NCBI RefSeq assembly: GCF_000963885.1
Contig: NZ_BALE01000009.1
Coordinates: 1-64,000 of the forward strand
DNA from: Tanticharoenia sakaeratensis NBRC 103193
GTDB taxonomy: Bacteria > Pseudomonadota > Alphaproteobacteria > Acetobacterales > Acetobacteraceae
Length of the DNA stretch: 64,000 nucleotides
Direction of reading: 5' to 3'
Part shown: in pieces, positions 54,233-63,294 of the stretch
Layout: each line of letters opens with the position of its first letter
Numbering within the stretch: the stretch's first letter is position 1
Position numbers and translations under genes: made by a program
The notes under the pieces: model-generated
Databases searched by the model: none
Seen by the model: the letters and a program-made list of their open reading frames with translations, nothing else
Told to the model about the DNA's origin: nothing

Positions 54233-55131
54233 ACGTCATTGAGGCGCGAGGCCTCCGCAAGCGCTTCGGTGCGAAGGTCGCACTGGACAGGATCGACCTG
54301 AGTGTCGGCAAGGGTCGGATCGTGGGTCTGATCGGGCCCAACGGTGCGGGCAAGACAACGGCATTGAATGCCATTCTCGGTCTCATCCCGTTCGAAGGCG
54401 AACTTCGTGTTCTGGGGCTTGATCCCTGGCGGGAGCGGGAGGCACTGATGCGCGAGGTCTGCTTCATTGCGGATGTCGCCGTGCTGCCGCGCTGGATGCG
54501 GGTTTCGCAGACGCTCGACTACGTGGGAGGCGTGCATCCCCGCTTTGATCGGCGTCGAGCGGAACAATTTCTGGCGCGAACGGATATCCGGATGAAATCG
54601 CGCGTGCGGGAGTTGTCCAAGGGCATGGTCGCCCAGCTTCATCTGGCGCTGGTCATGGCGATCGACGCGAAGCTTCTGGTGCTGGACGAGCCGACGCTGG
54701 GGCTCGACCTCCTGTATCGCAAGGAATTCTATATCTCGCTGCTGAACGATTACTTCGACCATGACCGGACGATCCTGATCACGACGCATCAGGTCGAGGA
54801 AATCCAGGATATTCTGACCGACCTCATCTTCATCGATCAGGGACGCGTCGTTCTCGACTGTTCGATAGACGCTGTGGCCGAGCGCTTCGTCGAACTGATG
54901 CCGCGTCCGGAGCATGTCGAGGAGGCGCGGTCGCTCGGGCCGGTTCATGAGCATCTGCTCATGGGCCGAAGCATCATGCTGTTCGATACCGTGGCCCCAG
55001 AGGGCTTGGCGGGACTGGGGGATGTGCGGACGCCGAGTGTGGCCGACCTGTTCGTCGTACTGCTGGGACGGCATCACGCGCTTCGGCGCAACCAGACGCA
55101 GGGCGACCGGACACGAGGAGAAGCAGCATGA
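54229..55131 (+). CDS. ABC transporter ATP-binding protein
   Basis: 300 residues. Walker A is GLIGPNGAGKTTALNA (about residue 38), the signature is a variant ELSKGMVAQLHLAL (LSKGM, not LSGGQ), and Walker B is LLVLDEPTLGLDLLY with the downstream TTHQVEEI switch histidine. It drives the permease encoded next. LSKGM-type signatures are common in this drug/lantibiotic exporter subfamily. It overlaps the permease start by four bases. Confidence 0.93.
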   Translation: MNVIEARGLRKRFGAKVALDRIDLSVGKGRIVGLIGPNGAGKTTALNAILGLIPFEGELRVLGLDPWREREALMREVCFIADVAVLPRWMRVSQTLDYVGGVHPRFDRRRAEQFLARTDIRMKSRVRELSKGMVAQLHLALVMAIDAKLLVLDEPTLGLDLLYRKEFYISLLNDYFDHDRTILITTHQVEEIQDILTDLIFIDQGRVVLDCSIDAVAERFVELMPRPEHVEEARSLGPVHEHLLMGRSIMLFDTVAPEGLAGLGDVRTPSVADLFVVLLGRHHALRRNQTQGDRTRGEAA

Positions 55132-56105
55132 GCGCGTTCACGAACGATGCCGAAGCCGTGAGCGCGGTGCTCCCTGTCGAGCGCACGATATCGCGGGCGC
55201 GCGTGTTCATGTGGTCGGTTCGGCGCGAAATCTGGGAATACCGCTGGCTGACGGCATCGCCGCTGATCGGTGTCGCGATCCTGCTGCTGGGTTTCTTGCT
55301 CGCAACCATTCAGGGCGCCATTCACGGATTCCACCTGTCGATCACGGCCGAGGAGCGTCGGGAGATGACCGCCGCCAGCGGGATCATCCTGCATGCCCTA
55401 CTGGATTTGGGGATTGCGATCGTTCTGATCTGCGCGGCGTTTGCGGGCATCGTTTATTGTCTGGGCACCCTCCACAACGAGCGCCGCGACCGGACAATCC
55501 TGTTCTGGAAATCGCTCCCGGTCTCCAATGTCATGACCGTGATGGCCAAGGCATTCATACCCCTGGCGCTTCTGCCGATCGTCATCATCGCTGCTGAAAT
55601 CCTGATCCAGATCGCACTCGGTATCGGCCTGCTCTGCGCCAGGTCCTGGTTCGACGTGCCGGTTGCGCAGGGATTCGTCACGCTGCTGACCAAGGGGATG
55701 CTGGTAGATCACGCACTGATCTTCTCGTTGTCGATGGCGCCGATCTTTGGGTGGTTTCTTGCCGTATCCTCCGCGTCGCGTCGCTCGCCGGCGCTCTGGG
55801 GATTTGGAATACCGTTCGCGGCCGTGGTGATCGAGCGGATCGCGACCGGTCAATCCATGATCGGCACCTGGATCGAGCGGTGCTTCACCCGCTGCTTCGA
55901 CGGACTGGCCATCAATGCCCATATCGATCTGACGATGGCTGACAATTCTGCGTCGTTCCAAACCCAGACCGCCAGCCTTGCGGACGGCTGGCATGCTGCG
56001 GCGATGCAGGCATGGGCGTCCCAGGCGCTGTGGGGCGGCCTGATCGGAACGGCCGTCTGTATCGCCTTTGCGATCTGGATGCGTCGCCGACAGGAGCCGG
56101 CCTGA
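55128..56105 (+). CDS. ABC-2-like transporter permease
   Basis: 325 residues with about six hydrophobic segments (for example GVAILLLGFLLATIQGAI, ALLDLGIAIVLICAAFAGIV, PLALLPIVIIAAEILIQIAL) and a large extracytoplasmic stretch near the end. It is the membrane part of the exporter. The inner loop NERRDRTILFWKSLPVSN is typical of YtrC/D-like ABC-2 permeases. The substrate is unknown; YtrA-type operons respond to cell-envelope stress. Confidence 0.86.
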   Translation: MSAFTNDAEAVSAVLPVERTISRARVFMWSVRREIWEYRWLTASPLIGVAILLLGFLLATIQGAIHGFHLSITAEERREMTAASGIILHALLDLGIAIVLICAAFAGIVYCLGTLHNERRDRTILFWKSLPVSNVMTVMAKAFIPLALLPIVIIAAEILIQIALGIGLLCARSWFDVPVAQGFVTLLTKGMLVDHALIFSLSMAPIFGWFLAVSSASRRSPALWGFGIPFAAVVIERIATGQSMIGTWIERCFTRCFDGLAINAHIDLTMADNSASFQTQTASLADGWHAAAMQAWASQALWGGLIGTAVCIAFAIWMRRRQEPA

Positions 56106-56456
56106 GACACGCCTTGACACAAGTGTAAACCGGTCGCGGGGTTTGCGATTTGCATCGTATATGTGTTGGGCAGGGATAGCCTTGATGCCACACAGCGTAT
56201 TCGGCAGACGCCCGCGCCATACTTGTGTCGTCGGCACCTGCGACACAAAGGCGGCTGAGCTGTGGTCGAAGAAGCGCCGCGCTACATAGGGAATGACGTG
56301 CTGCTACGTTGCAGCGGTCGTGGGGCAATACTGGACGATGCGCGGAAAGTGCTGACGGTCTGTCTTGGCGGCCAAGGGCTTTACGGCGCGTCCCACATCG
56401 AGCGGTTGCCAATGAAGGAGACGCTGATCCCGCAGACGACGCGCTTCAAGCGCTGA
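56106..56456 (+). pseudogene. Possible Tm-1-like (UPF0261) gene remnant
   Basis: Between the permease and osmC, a short frame gives HTCVVGTCDTKAAEL (near 56218-56262), which resembles the start of Tm-1-like ATP-binding proteins. It soon stops, and a second frame reads on to 56456 without a recognised domain. This suggests decayed DNA, but the similarity covers only about 15 residues and could be chance. Confidence 0.25.
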
Positions 56457-56557
56457 CGTGCGTGCCATCCTGATCGCACATCGCGGCGGAGGAGGGCGGC
56501 CAAGGGCGCGGGCGTCTGGTCGACAAACCCACGACGTCCGTGCTTGAGCACTGTAAC

Positions 56558-56582
56558 GCCAAGGGACGGATTGTCCCTTGGC
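56558..56582 (-). terminator. Hairpin after osmC
   Basis: GCCAAGGGAC and GTCCCTTGGC are perfect 10-base arms around a 5-base loop, 36 bases past the osmC stop on the minus strand. No long T-run follows. It could end the osmC message or block read-through from the plus strand. Confidence 0.5.
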
Positions 56583-56617
56583 AGAGCGCCGGAAACAAGG
56601 CGTCCCGGCAGGCGCGT

Positions 56618-57049
56618 TCAGGCTGCGAGCGTCGCTGACAACGTGATCTCGGTGTTGAACAGCTGCGAAACCGGGCAGCCTTCCTTGGCCTTGGTCGCGA
56701 TCTCCTCGAACCTGGCCTGATCGGCGCCCGGCACGGTGCCGGTCAGGGCAAGGTGGATCTTGGTGATCGCAAAGCCTTCGCCCTTCTTGTCGAGGGAGAC
56801 GGTTGCCTTGGTGTCGAGCGCGGTCGCGGTCAGTCCGGCTTCACCGAGCATCATCGACAACGCCATGGTGAAACAGCCTGCATGGGCCGCGCCCAGCAGT
56901 TCTTCCGGATTCGTGCCCGGCCTGCCTTCGAATCGGGTATTGAAGCCGTAGGGCTGACCCGTGAGGGCACCACTCTGGGTCGAGATCTGACCGGTTCCGT
57001 CCCTCAGGCCGCCTTCCCAGTGGGCTGATGCGGTTTTGTCGATGCTCAT
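56618..57049 (-). CDS. osmC: Peroxiredoxin OsmC
   Basis: 143 residues from the ATG at 57049, the same length as E. coli OsmC, to which it is clearly alike: SAHWEGGLRDGTGQISTQSG, GFNTRFEGRPGTNPEELLGA, and the two redox cysteines in AHAGCFTMAL and EGCPVSQLF. OsmC reduces organic hydroperoxides using these cysteines. It is divergent from nrdA (267 bases between starts). The frame extends leftwards for 27 codons without conserved content. Confidence 0.94.
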   Translation of the reverse strand: MSIDKTASAHWEGGLRDGTGQISTQSGALTGQPYGFNTRFEGRPGTNPEELLGAAHAGCFTMALSMMLGEAGLTATALDTKATVSLDKKGEGFAITKIHLALTGTVPGADQARFEEIATKAKEGCPVSQLFNTEITLSATLAA

Positions 57050-57316
57050 GGTGATATCCTTCTTCCGACTCCATGGACTCCAGACCTCCTGTCCAGAGGG
57101 CGGGGTCTCGTGATGCCGAACGCGTGGCACAAAAAATGTTTGCCTCCGGGTTTGCTGGTTTCATGCGGCCTGCGCCCGGATCGGGTCCTCTGGCCCCCTA
57201 ACCCACGCTTGACGCAACACCGTCCACATCTGGTAGTCTGGACCCATCAACAGACGAAATGTGGTGCCGGACGCGGTTTAGCGCGGGACCGGTCACGGCA
57301 GACAGGGATGACGGCG

Positions 57317-59323
57317 ATGAGCCTGCTAGAGCACGATACGGCCATTTCAGACACGACGACGGCCGACCATCAGGGCTCTGTGAGCGCAGATTCGCACCGC
57401 CGCCCGGACGGGCGACCGGCGCCGTCGGACGATCCTGAACCCAGCATGCTCGAACAGGGCATGCTGGATGATATCGTGCAGCTGCCGGGCCATCATCCGG
57501 TGCGTGTCGATCGTTCGCGCGATGCGTTGCTGACCGATTTCGGCCGGGCCACCCTCGACAACCGCTATCTCCTGCCGGGCGAGCACTATCAGGATCTGTT
57601 CGGCCGTGTCGCGTCCTACTATGGCGCCGATGCTGGCCATGCCCAGCGCATCTACGACTATATCTCGCGTCACTGGTTCATGCCGGCGACACCGGTCCTG
57701 TCCAATGGCGGTACGACCCGCGGTCTGCCGATCTCGTGCTTCCTGAACGAGTCCGAAGACAGCCTCGATGGCATCGTCGGCCTCTGGAACGAGAATGTCT
57801 GGCTGGCCAGCAAGGGCGGCGGCATCGGCTCGTACTGGGGCAACCTTCGTTCGATCGGCGAGAATGTCGGCCGCAACGGCAAGACCTCCGGCGTGATCCC
57901 GTTCATCCGCGTGATGGACAGCCTGACGCTCGCCATCAGCCAGGGTTCGCTGCGCCGTGGATCGGCCGCCGTGTATCTGCCGGTCTGGCATCCGGAGGTC
58001 GAGGAATTCGTCGAGATGCGCCGTCCGACCGGCGGCGATCCGAATCGCAAGGCGCTCAACCTGCATCACGGCGTGCTGATCACGGACGACTTCATGCGCG
58101 CCGTCGAAGCGGATGCGGAATGGGGACTGCGGTCGCCGAAGGACCAGTCGGTCATCCGCTCCGTCTCCGCGCGTCAGCTGTGGATCCGGATCCTGACGGC
58201 GCGGATGGAGCAGGGCGAGCCCTACATCATCTATTCCGACCACGTGAACAGCGCGCGCCCCGAGCACCACAAGATGGCCGGGCTGGAGGTGAAGACCTCC
58301 AATCTCTGCGCCGAAATCACGCTGCCGACCGGCATCGATCATCACGGGAAGAACCGGACGGCCGTCTGCTGCCTGTCGTCGCTCAATCTCGAAACATGGG
58401 ACGAGTGGAAAGACGAGCCGAACTTCGTCGAGGACGTACTCCTGTTCCTCGACAACGTGCTGCAGGATTTCATCGACCGCGCGCCGGACGAGATGGCGCG
58501 CGCCAAATACGCCGCCGCGCGCGAGCGCTCGGTGGGCCTGGGCGTCATGGGATTCCATTCGTTCCTGCAGGCCCGCAACATCCCGTTCGAGAGCGTGATC
58601 GCCAAGGTCTGGAACCGCAAGATCTTCACCCAGATCAAGAGCCAGGCGGACGCAGCCTCGAAGCATCTCGCGGAGTTGCGCGGCCCGTGTCCGGATGCCG
58701 CCGAATACGGCTTCATGGAGCGTTTTTCCAACAAGCTCGCCATTGCACCGACGGCATCGATCTCGATCATCGCGGGGAATGCCAGCCCCGGGATCGAGCC
58801 GATCGCAGCCAACGTCTTCCTGCAGAAGACGCTCTCGGGCTCGTTCACGGTGCGCAACCGGCATCTGACCAAGCTGCTCGATCAGAAGGGGCAGAACACG
58901 GACGCGGTGTGGTCTTCGATCACGCTGAACAAGGGCTCGGTCCAGCATCTGGATTTCCTCGACCAGCAGGAAAAGGACGTCTTCAAGACGGCCTTCGAGC
59001 TGGACCAGCGCTGGGTGGTTGAGCATGCCTGCGACCGCGCGCCGCTCATCTGCCAGGCACAGTCGGTCAACCTGTTCCTGCCGGCCGACGTTCACAAGCG
59101 CGACCTGCACCAGATCCACATGATGGCCTGGAAGAAGGGACTGAAGTCGCTCTACTATTGTCGCTCCCTGTCCGTGCAGCGCGCGGATACGGTCAGCACG
59201 ATCGCGGTCAAGCGCGACATCATGGACGAGGACGAGAAAGTGCCCGTGGCGACGACAGCATCGGTTGCCGCCCGCTCGAAGGCGGATGGTCCGGATTACG
59301 AGGAATGCCTCGCCTGCCAGTAA
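57317..59323 (+). CDS. nrdA: Ribonucleoside-diphosphate reductase alpha subunit (class I)
   Basis: 668 residues from the ATG at 57317, which has AGGGA 8 bases upstream; ATG 57308 is close by. The active-site cysteines lie in GLPISCFLNES, SNLCAEITLP and AVCCLSSLNLE. The paired tyrosines of radical transfer are in SLYYCRS, and the C-terminal reducible pair is in EECLACQ. It makes deoxyribonucleotides with NrdB. No ATP-cone is recognisable at the N-terminus, so overall activity may not be controlled by dATP at that site. A loose promoter (TTGACG 57209, TAGTCT 57234, 19-base gap) precedes it. Confidence 0.95.
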   Translation: MSLLEHDTAISDTTTADHQGSVSADSHRRPDGRPAPSDDPEPSMLEQGMLDDIVQLPGHHPVRVDRSRDALLTDFGRATLDNRYLLPGEHYQDLFGRVASYYGADAGHAQRIYDYISRHWFMPATPVLSNGGTTRGLPISCFLNESEDSLDGIVGLWNENVWLASKGGGIGSYWGNLRSIGENVGRNGKTSGVIPFIRVMDSLTLAISQGSLRRGSAAVYLPVWHPEVEEFVEMRRPTGGDPNRKALNLHHGVLITDDFMRAVEADAEWGLRSPKDQSVIRSVSARQLWIRILTARMEQGEPYIIYSDHVNSARPEHHKMAGLEVKTSNLCAEITLPTGIDHHGKNRTAVCCLSSLNLETWDEWKDEPNFVEDVLLFLDNVLQDFIDRAPDEMARAKYAAARERSVGLGVMGFHSFLQARNIPFESVIAKVWNRKIFTQIKSQADAASKHLAELRGPCPDAAEYGFMERFSNKLAIAPTASISIIAGNASPGIEPIAANVFLQKTLSGSFTVRNRHLTKLLDQKGQNTDAVWSSITLNKGSVQHLDFLDQQEKDVFKTAFELDQRWVVEHACDRAPLICQAQSVNLFLPADVHKRDLHQIHMMAWKKGLKSLYYCRSLSVQRADTVSTIAVKRDIMDEDEKVPVATTASVAARSKADGPDYEECLACQ

Positions 59324-59345
59324 GGCGCGGGGAGGCAGCCTCTTC

Positions 59346-60251
59346 ATGACATTCCTCGACGATCGGCTCATGGATGTGAGCCGGTGGCTGGCCGCCCGAA
59401 ACGGGCCGGCTGCCATCCCGTTCATCCGGCTCGGGTTCGACCGCGGCAACGTGCGTCTGGCTCAGATGATGCAACGCCATCTCGGCCCGAGCCCGCCATC
59501 GCCTCGGACCCTGCGCTATCGCGGTCCCTACAAGGCCGACGTCTATCTGGCGCCCAGTGCCGCCAGTACTACGCCGCTGGTCGTGTGGATTCATGGCGGC
59601 GGATGGATCGCCGGGTCACGCCGTCATGTCGGACCCTATTGCGCGCTGTTCGCCGAGCGCGGGTTCGATGCAGCTGCCATCGACTACATGCTGACCCCCC
59701 GCGCGCAATTCCCCAACCCGTTGCGCGATCTCGATGCTGCGCTGACCTGTCTTGCCCGTGATACGCAGCGCCCGTTCGTGCTAGCAGGTGACTCGGCGGG
59801 CGCGCATATCGCCATGAGCTTCATGCTGGCAGCCCACATGCCGCATTACGCCCGCGCGGCAGGCTTCACTCCGGTCACGCCAGCCCGGCGTCTCGCAGGC
59901 CAGATGCTGTATTGCGGTGTGTTCAGCACACGCCTGAGCGACACGCCGCCTGACATGCGCGATATCCGGCGTGCCTTTCTGGGCGCCTACGCCAGGAAGT
60001 CGCCTGCAGCCGACCTGCTTTCCCAGCCCGGCGTGCGCCTCCCGCCGACCCTGATTGCCGCAGGCGATGCAGATACGCTCTATCCGCAGTCGGTCGCTCT
60101 TGCCGACAGTTTGCAACAGGCCGGCACACCGGTTACACGTCTGTTCATGCCGGCGGGCGCCGGACTGGGCCACGAATATCAGTTCGACCTCGACCGGCTC
60201 GAAGCACGCGACACTCTCGATCACTCGGTAGAGTTTCTCCGCGCGCTCTAA
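59346..60251 (+). CDS. Alpha/beta hydrolase (hormone-sensitive lipase type)
   Basis: 301 residues from the ATG at 59346, with GGGGAGG about 10 bases upstream. The esterase motifs are present: the oxyanion HGGGWIAGS and the nucleophile GDSAGAHIAM, with a later TLIAAGDADTLYPQ (acid) and GLGHEY (His), the layout of the hormone-sensitive lipase family. Substrate unknown. It is one of two genes that separate nrdA from nrdB. Confidence 0.85.
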   Translation: MTFLDDRLMDVSRWLAARNGPAAIPFIRLGFDRGNVRLAQMMQRHLGPSPPSPRTLRYRGPYKADVYLAPSAASTTPLVVWIHGGGWIAGSRRHVGPYCALFAERGFDAAAIDYMLTPRAQFPNPLRDLDAALTCLARDTQRPFVLAGDSAGAHIAMSFMLAAHMPHYARAAGFTPVTPARRLAGQMLYCGVFSTRLSDTPPDMRDIRRAFLGAYARKSPAADLLSQPGVRLPPTLIAAGDADTLYPQSVALADSLQQAGTPVTRLFMPAGAGLGHEYQFDLDRLEARDTLDHSVEFLRAL

Positions 60252-60266
60252 TGACCCCAGCGTCCG

Positions 60267-61823
60267 TCAGCGAGCGGCAAACACGACGCAGAATATGCCA
60301 GCGTGCCGGAACACGCTGTAGCTCGCATCGCGATACACGGCGGTGTCGGGGCCTATGAACGCCCGCGCGGCCAGCCAGTCCGCATGGTCGTGATCCGCGA
60401 CCGGAAGGCCGTTTCGCTGAAAACGTGACGTACCGAAAAAGCCGTCGTCATCCAGCTGGTCACGCGGCAGAAGACTGGCCAGCGCAGGGAAAATCGCGGT
60501 GGCATTGTCGGCTTCCGGAGACCGTGGCGCCTTGCCGTAGACCATGACCTGGTCATTTGAGGTAAAGCCCAGCGAGAACAGTCGATCTGCAAGCGACAGG
60601 GCCAACCCGTCGTCGAACCGGTTCCGCTCGTGCATCGCGTTGCCATAGGCGAACGACAACGTCAGGCAGAACACGAGAGGCAGGACGGCCACCACGCGCA
60701 TCCAGCGCTGACCGTCCGCGACCATCAGGCCGATCAGAACCATGACGCCTGAAAATCCCATCATGGTCCGGGGCTCGATGATGCTGTGGCGGAGCAGAAG
60801 GGTCAGCCCCGGCGCGCTCAGGATCAGCACGAACGGCGACACCATGAGAAGGAGGCTCGCCGCCAGCGATCCGTTCCGCCCCGTCCTGAGTGCCAGCGAC
60901 CAGACGGCGACAGCGGCAACGGCAAAAAGGCCGTACAGCAGAATGCACGCCGCATCGAAGCCAAGGCATCCGAGAAGATGCACGGCGTTGCGCACGTTCT
61001 CGCTCAGCCCCGCGACCAGGCCATCATGAAGCCCGAGCAGACGATCATGATCGTTCGTGTAGGTTCCGCGCAGGAAGGGGGCGATCAGCACGCGATAGAC
61101 CAGAAGCGTCGGGACCATGCAGGCGATCTGGAATCCTGCCGTCTGCAGCCCGACACGGGCGTCGCCATCCTGACATCTGCGGATAAAGATCAAGGCAACC
61201 GCCGCCGCGAAGCTGTCGATGCCGATCTGGTATAGGGTCAGGATCGCCAGCAGGGACGTGCAGATCCCGACCCCGTCGCGGCGCGTGCGACCGCAGAACA
61301 GGGCAGGGGCGAGAAAGCCGAGACCCTGCGCCAGCGACATCGGCAGGCAGTCATAGCGATACGACAGATTCTCCAGAAAGAACGGCTGCATGAACACCGG
61401 CAGGGCGCAGGCAAGACGGGGCAGCATCCCCTCGGCCCGCCGGGCCTCGAAGAGACGGGCGGCGAACACCCAGGCTGCGAAGGACAGGAAGGCAATGCCG
61501 GCCAACTGCCCAAGCGGCGCCAGATCGGGCAGATTGCGACTTCTGAAGCCGAGAAATGCCATCAGGAGGCTGGCAAGCGGACGCCCGCTCTTGGTCCACC
61601 CGTAACCGTCCATGGTCCGGGGTGCGTCGTCCATGTAGCAGGTATCGGCGAGGACGATTGGCAGGACGAACAGGGCGCCTGCCGACAGAATCGCACCGAG
61701 ATGCGCGGGCCGGCAGGACAGGCCCCGAATCCAGATTGCGGGCTCTGAGGCCGCCGTATTCTGCCACAGCATGGGATGACGTACTCCGCGTCGGAACGGC
61801 AGCCCGGCCGTATTGCCCGACAT
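60267..61823 (-). CDS. GtrII-family membrane glucosyltransferase-like protein
   Basis: 518 residues, an integral membrane protein with many helices. The family mark is the loop CYMDDAPRTMDGYGWTKSGR (residues 62-81), matching the DD...R...G...W...GRP pattern of GtrII, and there is a soluble C-terminal part of about 110 residues. GtrII proteins add glucosyl branches to O-antigen in Shigella phages and islands. No gtrA/gtrB partner genes are nearby. It stands alone on the minus strand between the nrd genes, so it could be an insertion. Confidence 0.75.
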   Translation of the reverse strand: MSGNTAGLPFRRGVRHPMLWQNTAASEPAIWIRGLSCRPAHLGAILSAGALFVLPIVLADTCYMDDAPRTMDGYGWTKSGRPLASLLMAFLGFRSRNLPDLAPLGQLAGIAFLSFAAWVFAARLFEARRAEGMLPRLACALPVFMQPFFLENLSYRYDCLPMSLAQGLGFLAPALFCGRTRRDGVGICTSLLAILTLYQIGIDSFAAAVALIFIRRCQDGDARVGLQTAGFQIACMVPTLLVYRVLIAPFLRGTYTNDHDRLLGLHDGLVAGLSENVRNAVHLLGCLGFDAACILLYGLFAVAAVAVWSLALRTGRNGSLAASLLLMVSPFVLILSAPGLTLLLRHSIIEPRTMMGFSGVMVLIGLMVADGQRWMRVVAVLPLVFCLTLSFAYGNAMHERNRFDDGLALSLADRLFSLGFTSNDQVMVYGKAPRSPEADNATAIFPALASLLPRDQLDDDGFFGTSRFQRNGLPVADHDHADWLAARAFIGPDTAVYRDASYSVFRHAGIFCVVFAAR

Positions 61824-62035
61824 ACACTTTGAAATGCTGCGTCATAAACGAGTTACGGAATATGTCACCACCACCGCGGAACGCAGTCGTTTTCCCGCGT
61901 ACACATATTGATGCCGTTCCCGCTGCGATGCGCTGATGCGAATCACTTCGCGGGCGCCTATGCTCGCGCCCATCCTGCTCCCTTCGACGGGAGCCCGCCG
62001 CGCCGGTCATTCGGCCATCACCGGAGCAAACGCCT

Positions 62036-63058
62036 ATGAGCGAACCCGCCCCATCGACCCCGGTCGACCAGTCGACCGAGCGTCTCGATCTCCTGACCGC
62101 CAATCCGGTCTACAAGCCCTTCCGCTACCCCTGGGCCTACGACGCGTGGCTGACGCAGCAGCGTGTTCACTGGCTGCCGGAAGAAGTTCCGCTCGCGGAT
62201 GACGTCAAGGACTGGCACCGGACGCTGACGGAAGGCGAGCGCCACCTGGTCACGCAGATCTTCCGGTTCTTCACGCAGGCCGACGTCGAGGTGAACTCGG
62301 CGTACATGAAGCACTACAGCCAGGTGTTCAAACCCACCGAAGTGCTGATGATGCTGTCCGCGTTCTCGAACATCGAGACGATCCACATCGCCGCCTATTC
62401 GCATCTGCTCGATACGATCGGCATGCCTGAAACTGAGTACTCGGCCTTCCTCAAGTACAAGGAGATGAAGGACAAGTACGATTTCATGCAGTCGTTCTCG
62501 ATCGACAACAAGCGTGAAATCGCCAAGACCATGGCGGCGTTCGGGGCGTTCATGGAAGGGCTGCAGCTCTTCGCAAGCTTCGCGATCCTGCTGAACTTCC
62601 CGCGTTTCAACAAGCTCAAGGGCATGGGGCAGATCGTCACGTGGTCGATCCGCGACGAGACGCTGCACTGCCTGTCGATGATCCGCCTGTTCCGCACCTT
62701 TGTCCGCGAAAACCCCGAAATCTGGACCGAGGATTTCCGGGCGGAACTCGCGGAGATCTGCCGCACGACGGTCAGCCACGAGGACGCGTTCATCGATCTC
62801 GCGTTCGAGATGGGCGCGGTCGAGGGGCTCAGTGCCGATCAGGTGAAGACCTACATCCGTTTCATCGCGGACCGCCGGATGACGCAGCTTGGCCTCGATC
62901 CGATCTACGACACGACGGAGAATCCGCTTCCGTGGCTGGACGACCTGCTCAACGCCGTCGAGCATGCGAACTTCTTCGAAAATCGCGCCACCGAGTATTC
63001 CCGCGCCTCGACCAGCGGCACCTGGGAAGAAGCGTTCGAAGGCAGCGTCTTCAGCTGA
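62036..63058 (+). CDS. nrdB: Ribonucleoside-diphosphate reductase beta subunit (class I)
   Basis: 340 residues. The metal and radical site is readable: QADVEVNSAY near residue 81, ETIHIAAYSH (Glu114, His117, and Tyr121 at the radical position), EGLQLFASF near residue 175 and RDETLHCLSM. A tyrosine is kept at the radical position, so it is of the tyrosyl-radical type. CGGAG lies about 10 bases before the ATG. A strong hairpin ends the gene. The expected partner nrdA is 2.7 kb upstream, not adjacent. Confidence 0.95.
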   Translation: MSEPAPSTPVDQSTERLDLLTANPVYKPFRYPWAYDAWLTQQRVHWLPEEVPLADDVKDWHRTLTEGERHLVTQIFRFFTQADVEVNSAYMKHYSQVFKPTEVLMMLSAFSNIETIHIAAYSHLLDTIGMPETEYSAFLKYKEMKDKYDFMQSFSIDNKREIAKTMAAFGAFMEGLQLFASFAILLNFPRFNKLKGMGQIVTWSIRDETLHCLSMIRLFRTFVRENPEIWTEDFRAELAEICRTTVSHEDAFIDLAFEMGAVEGLSADQVKTYIRFIADRRMTQLGLDPIYDTTENPLPWLDDLLNAVEHANFFENRATEYSRASTSGTWEEAFEGSVFS

Positions 63059-63070
63059 ACCAAAACGCAA

Positions 63071-63098
63071 TCCGGCATCAGCACGCGCTGATGCCGGA
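63071..63098 (+). terminator. Rho-independent-like terminator of nrdB
   Basis: TCCGGCATCAGC and GCTGATGCCGGA are perfect 12-base arms around four bases, 12 bases after the nrdB stop, followed by the T-rich stretch CCTGTCTTTC. The strongest plus-strand terminator in the window. Confidence 0.75.
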
Positions 63099-63294
63099 CC
63101 TGTCTTTCACCAAAGCCTCTTCCTGAAGTCGGCCGTATGCGGCGGTACTCGACGGTCCGAAGGCGAGGTTTTTGCGACTACGCTTGCGCTGGCTGACTGC
63201 GCCGAACGGACGATCGATCCCGCTGTAGTCCCGCGCCTCATGAAGACGGTGCCGATCAGAAGTATCCGACCCGGCCGGGATGTTCAGAGTTAGC

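Noticed and set aside
57160-57316. NrdR boxes upstream of nrdA
   Set aside because: No pair of sites close to the consensus could be read here; a diverged version cannot be excluded.
57347-59449. A 700-codon open frame antisense to nrdA
   Set aside because: It mirrors the codon pattern of nrdA in GC-rich DNA and has no recognisable domain; nrdA itself is certain.
63099-63294. Transposase fragment between nrdB and the TrmN6-like gene
   Set aside because: Short basic frames are present but match no known transposase block that could be recognised by eye.
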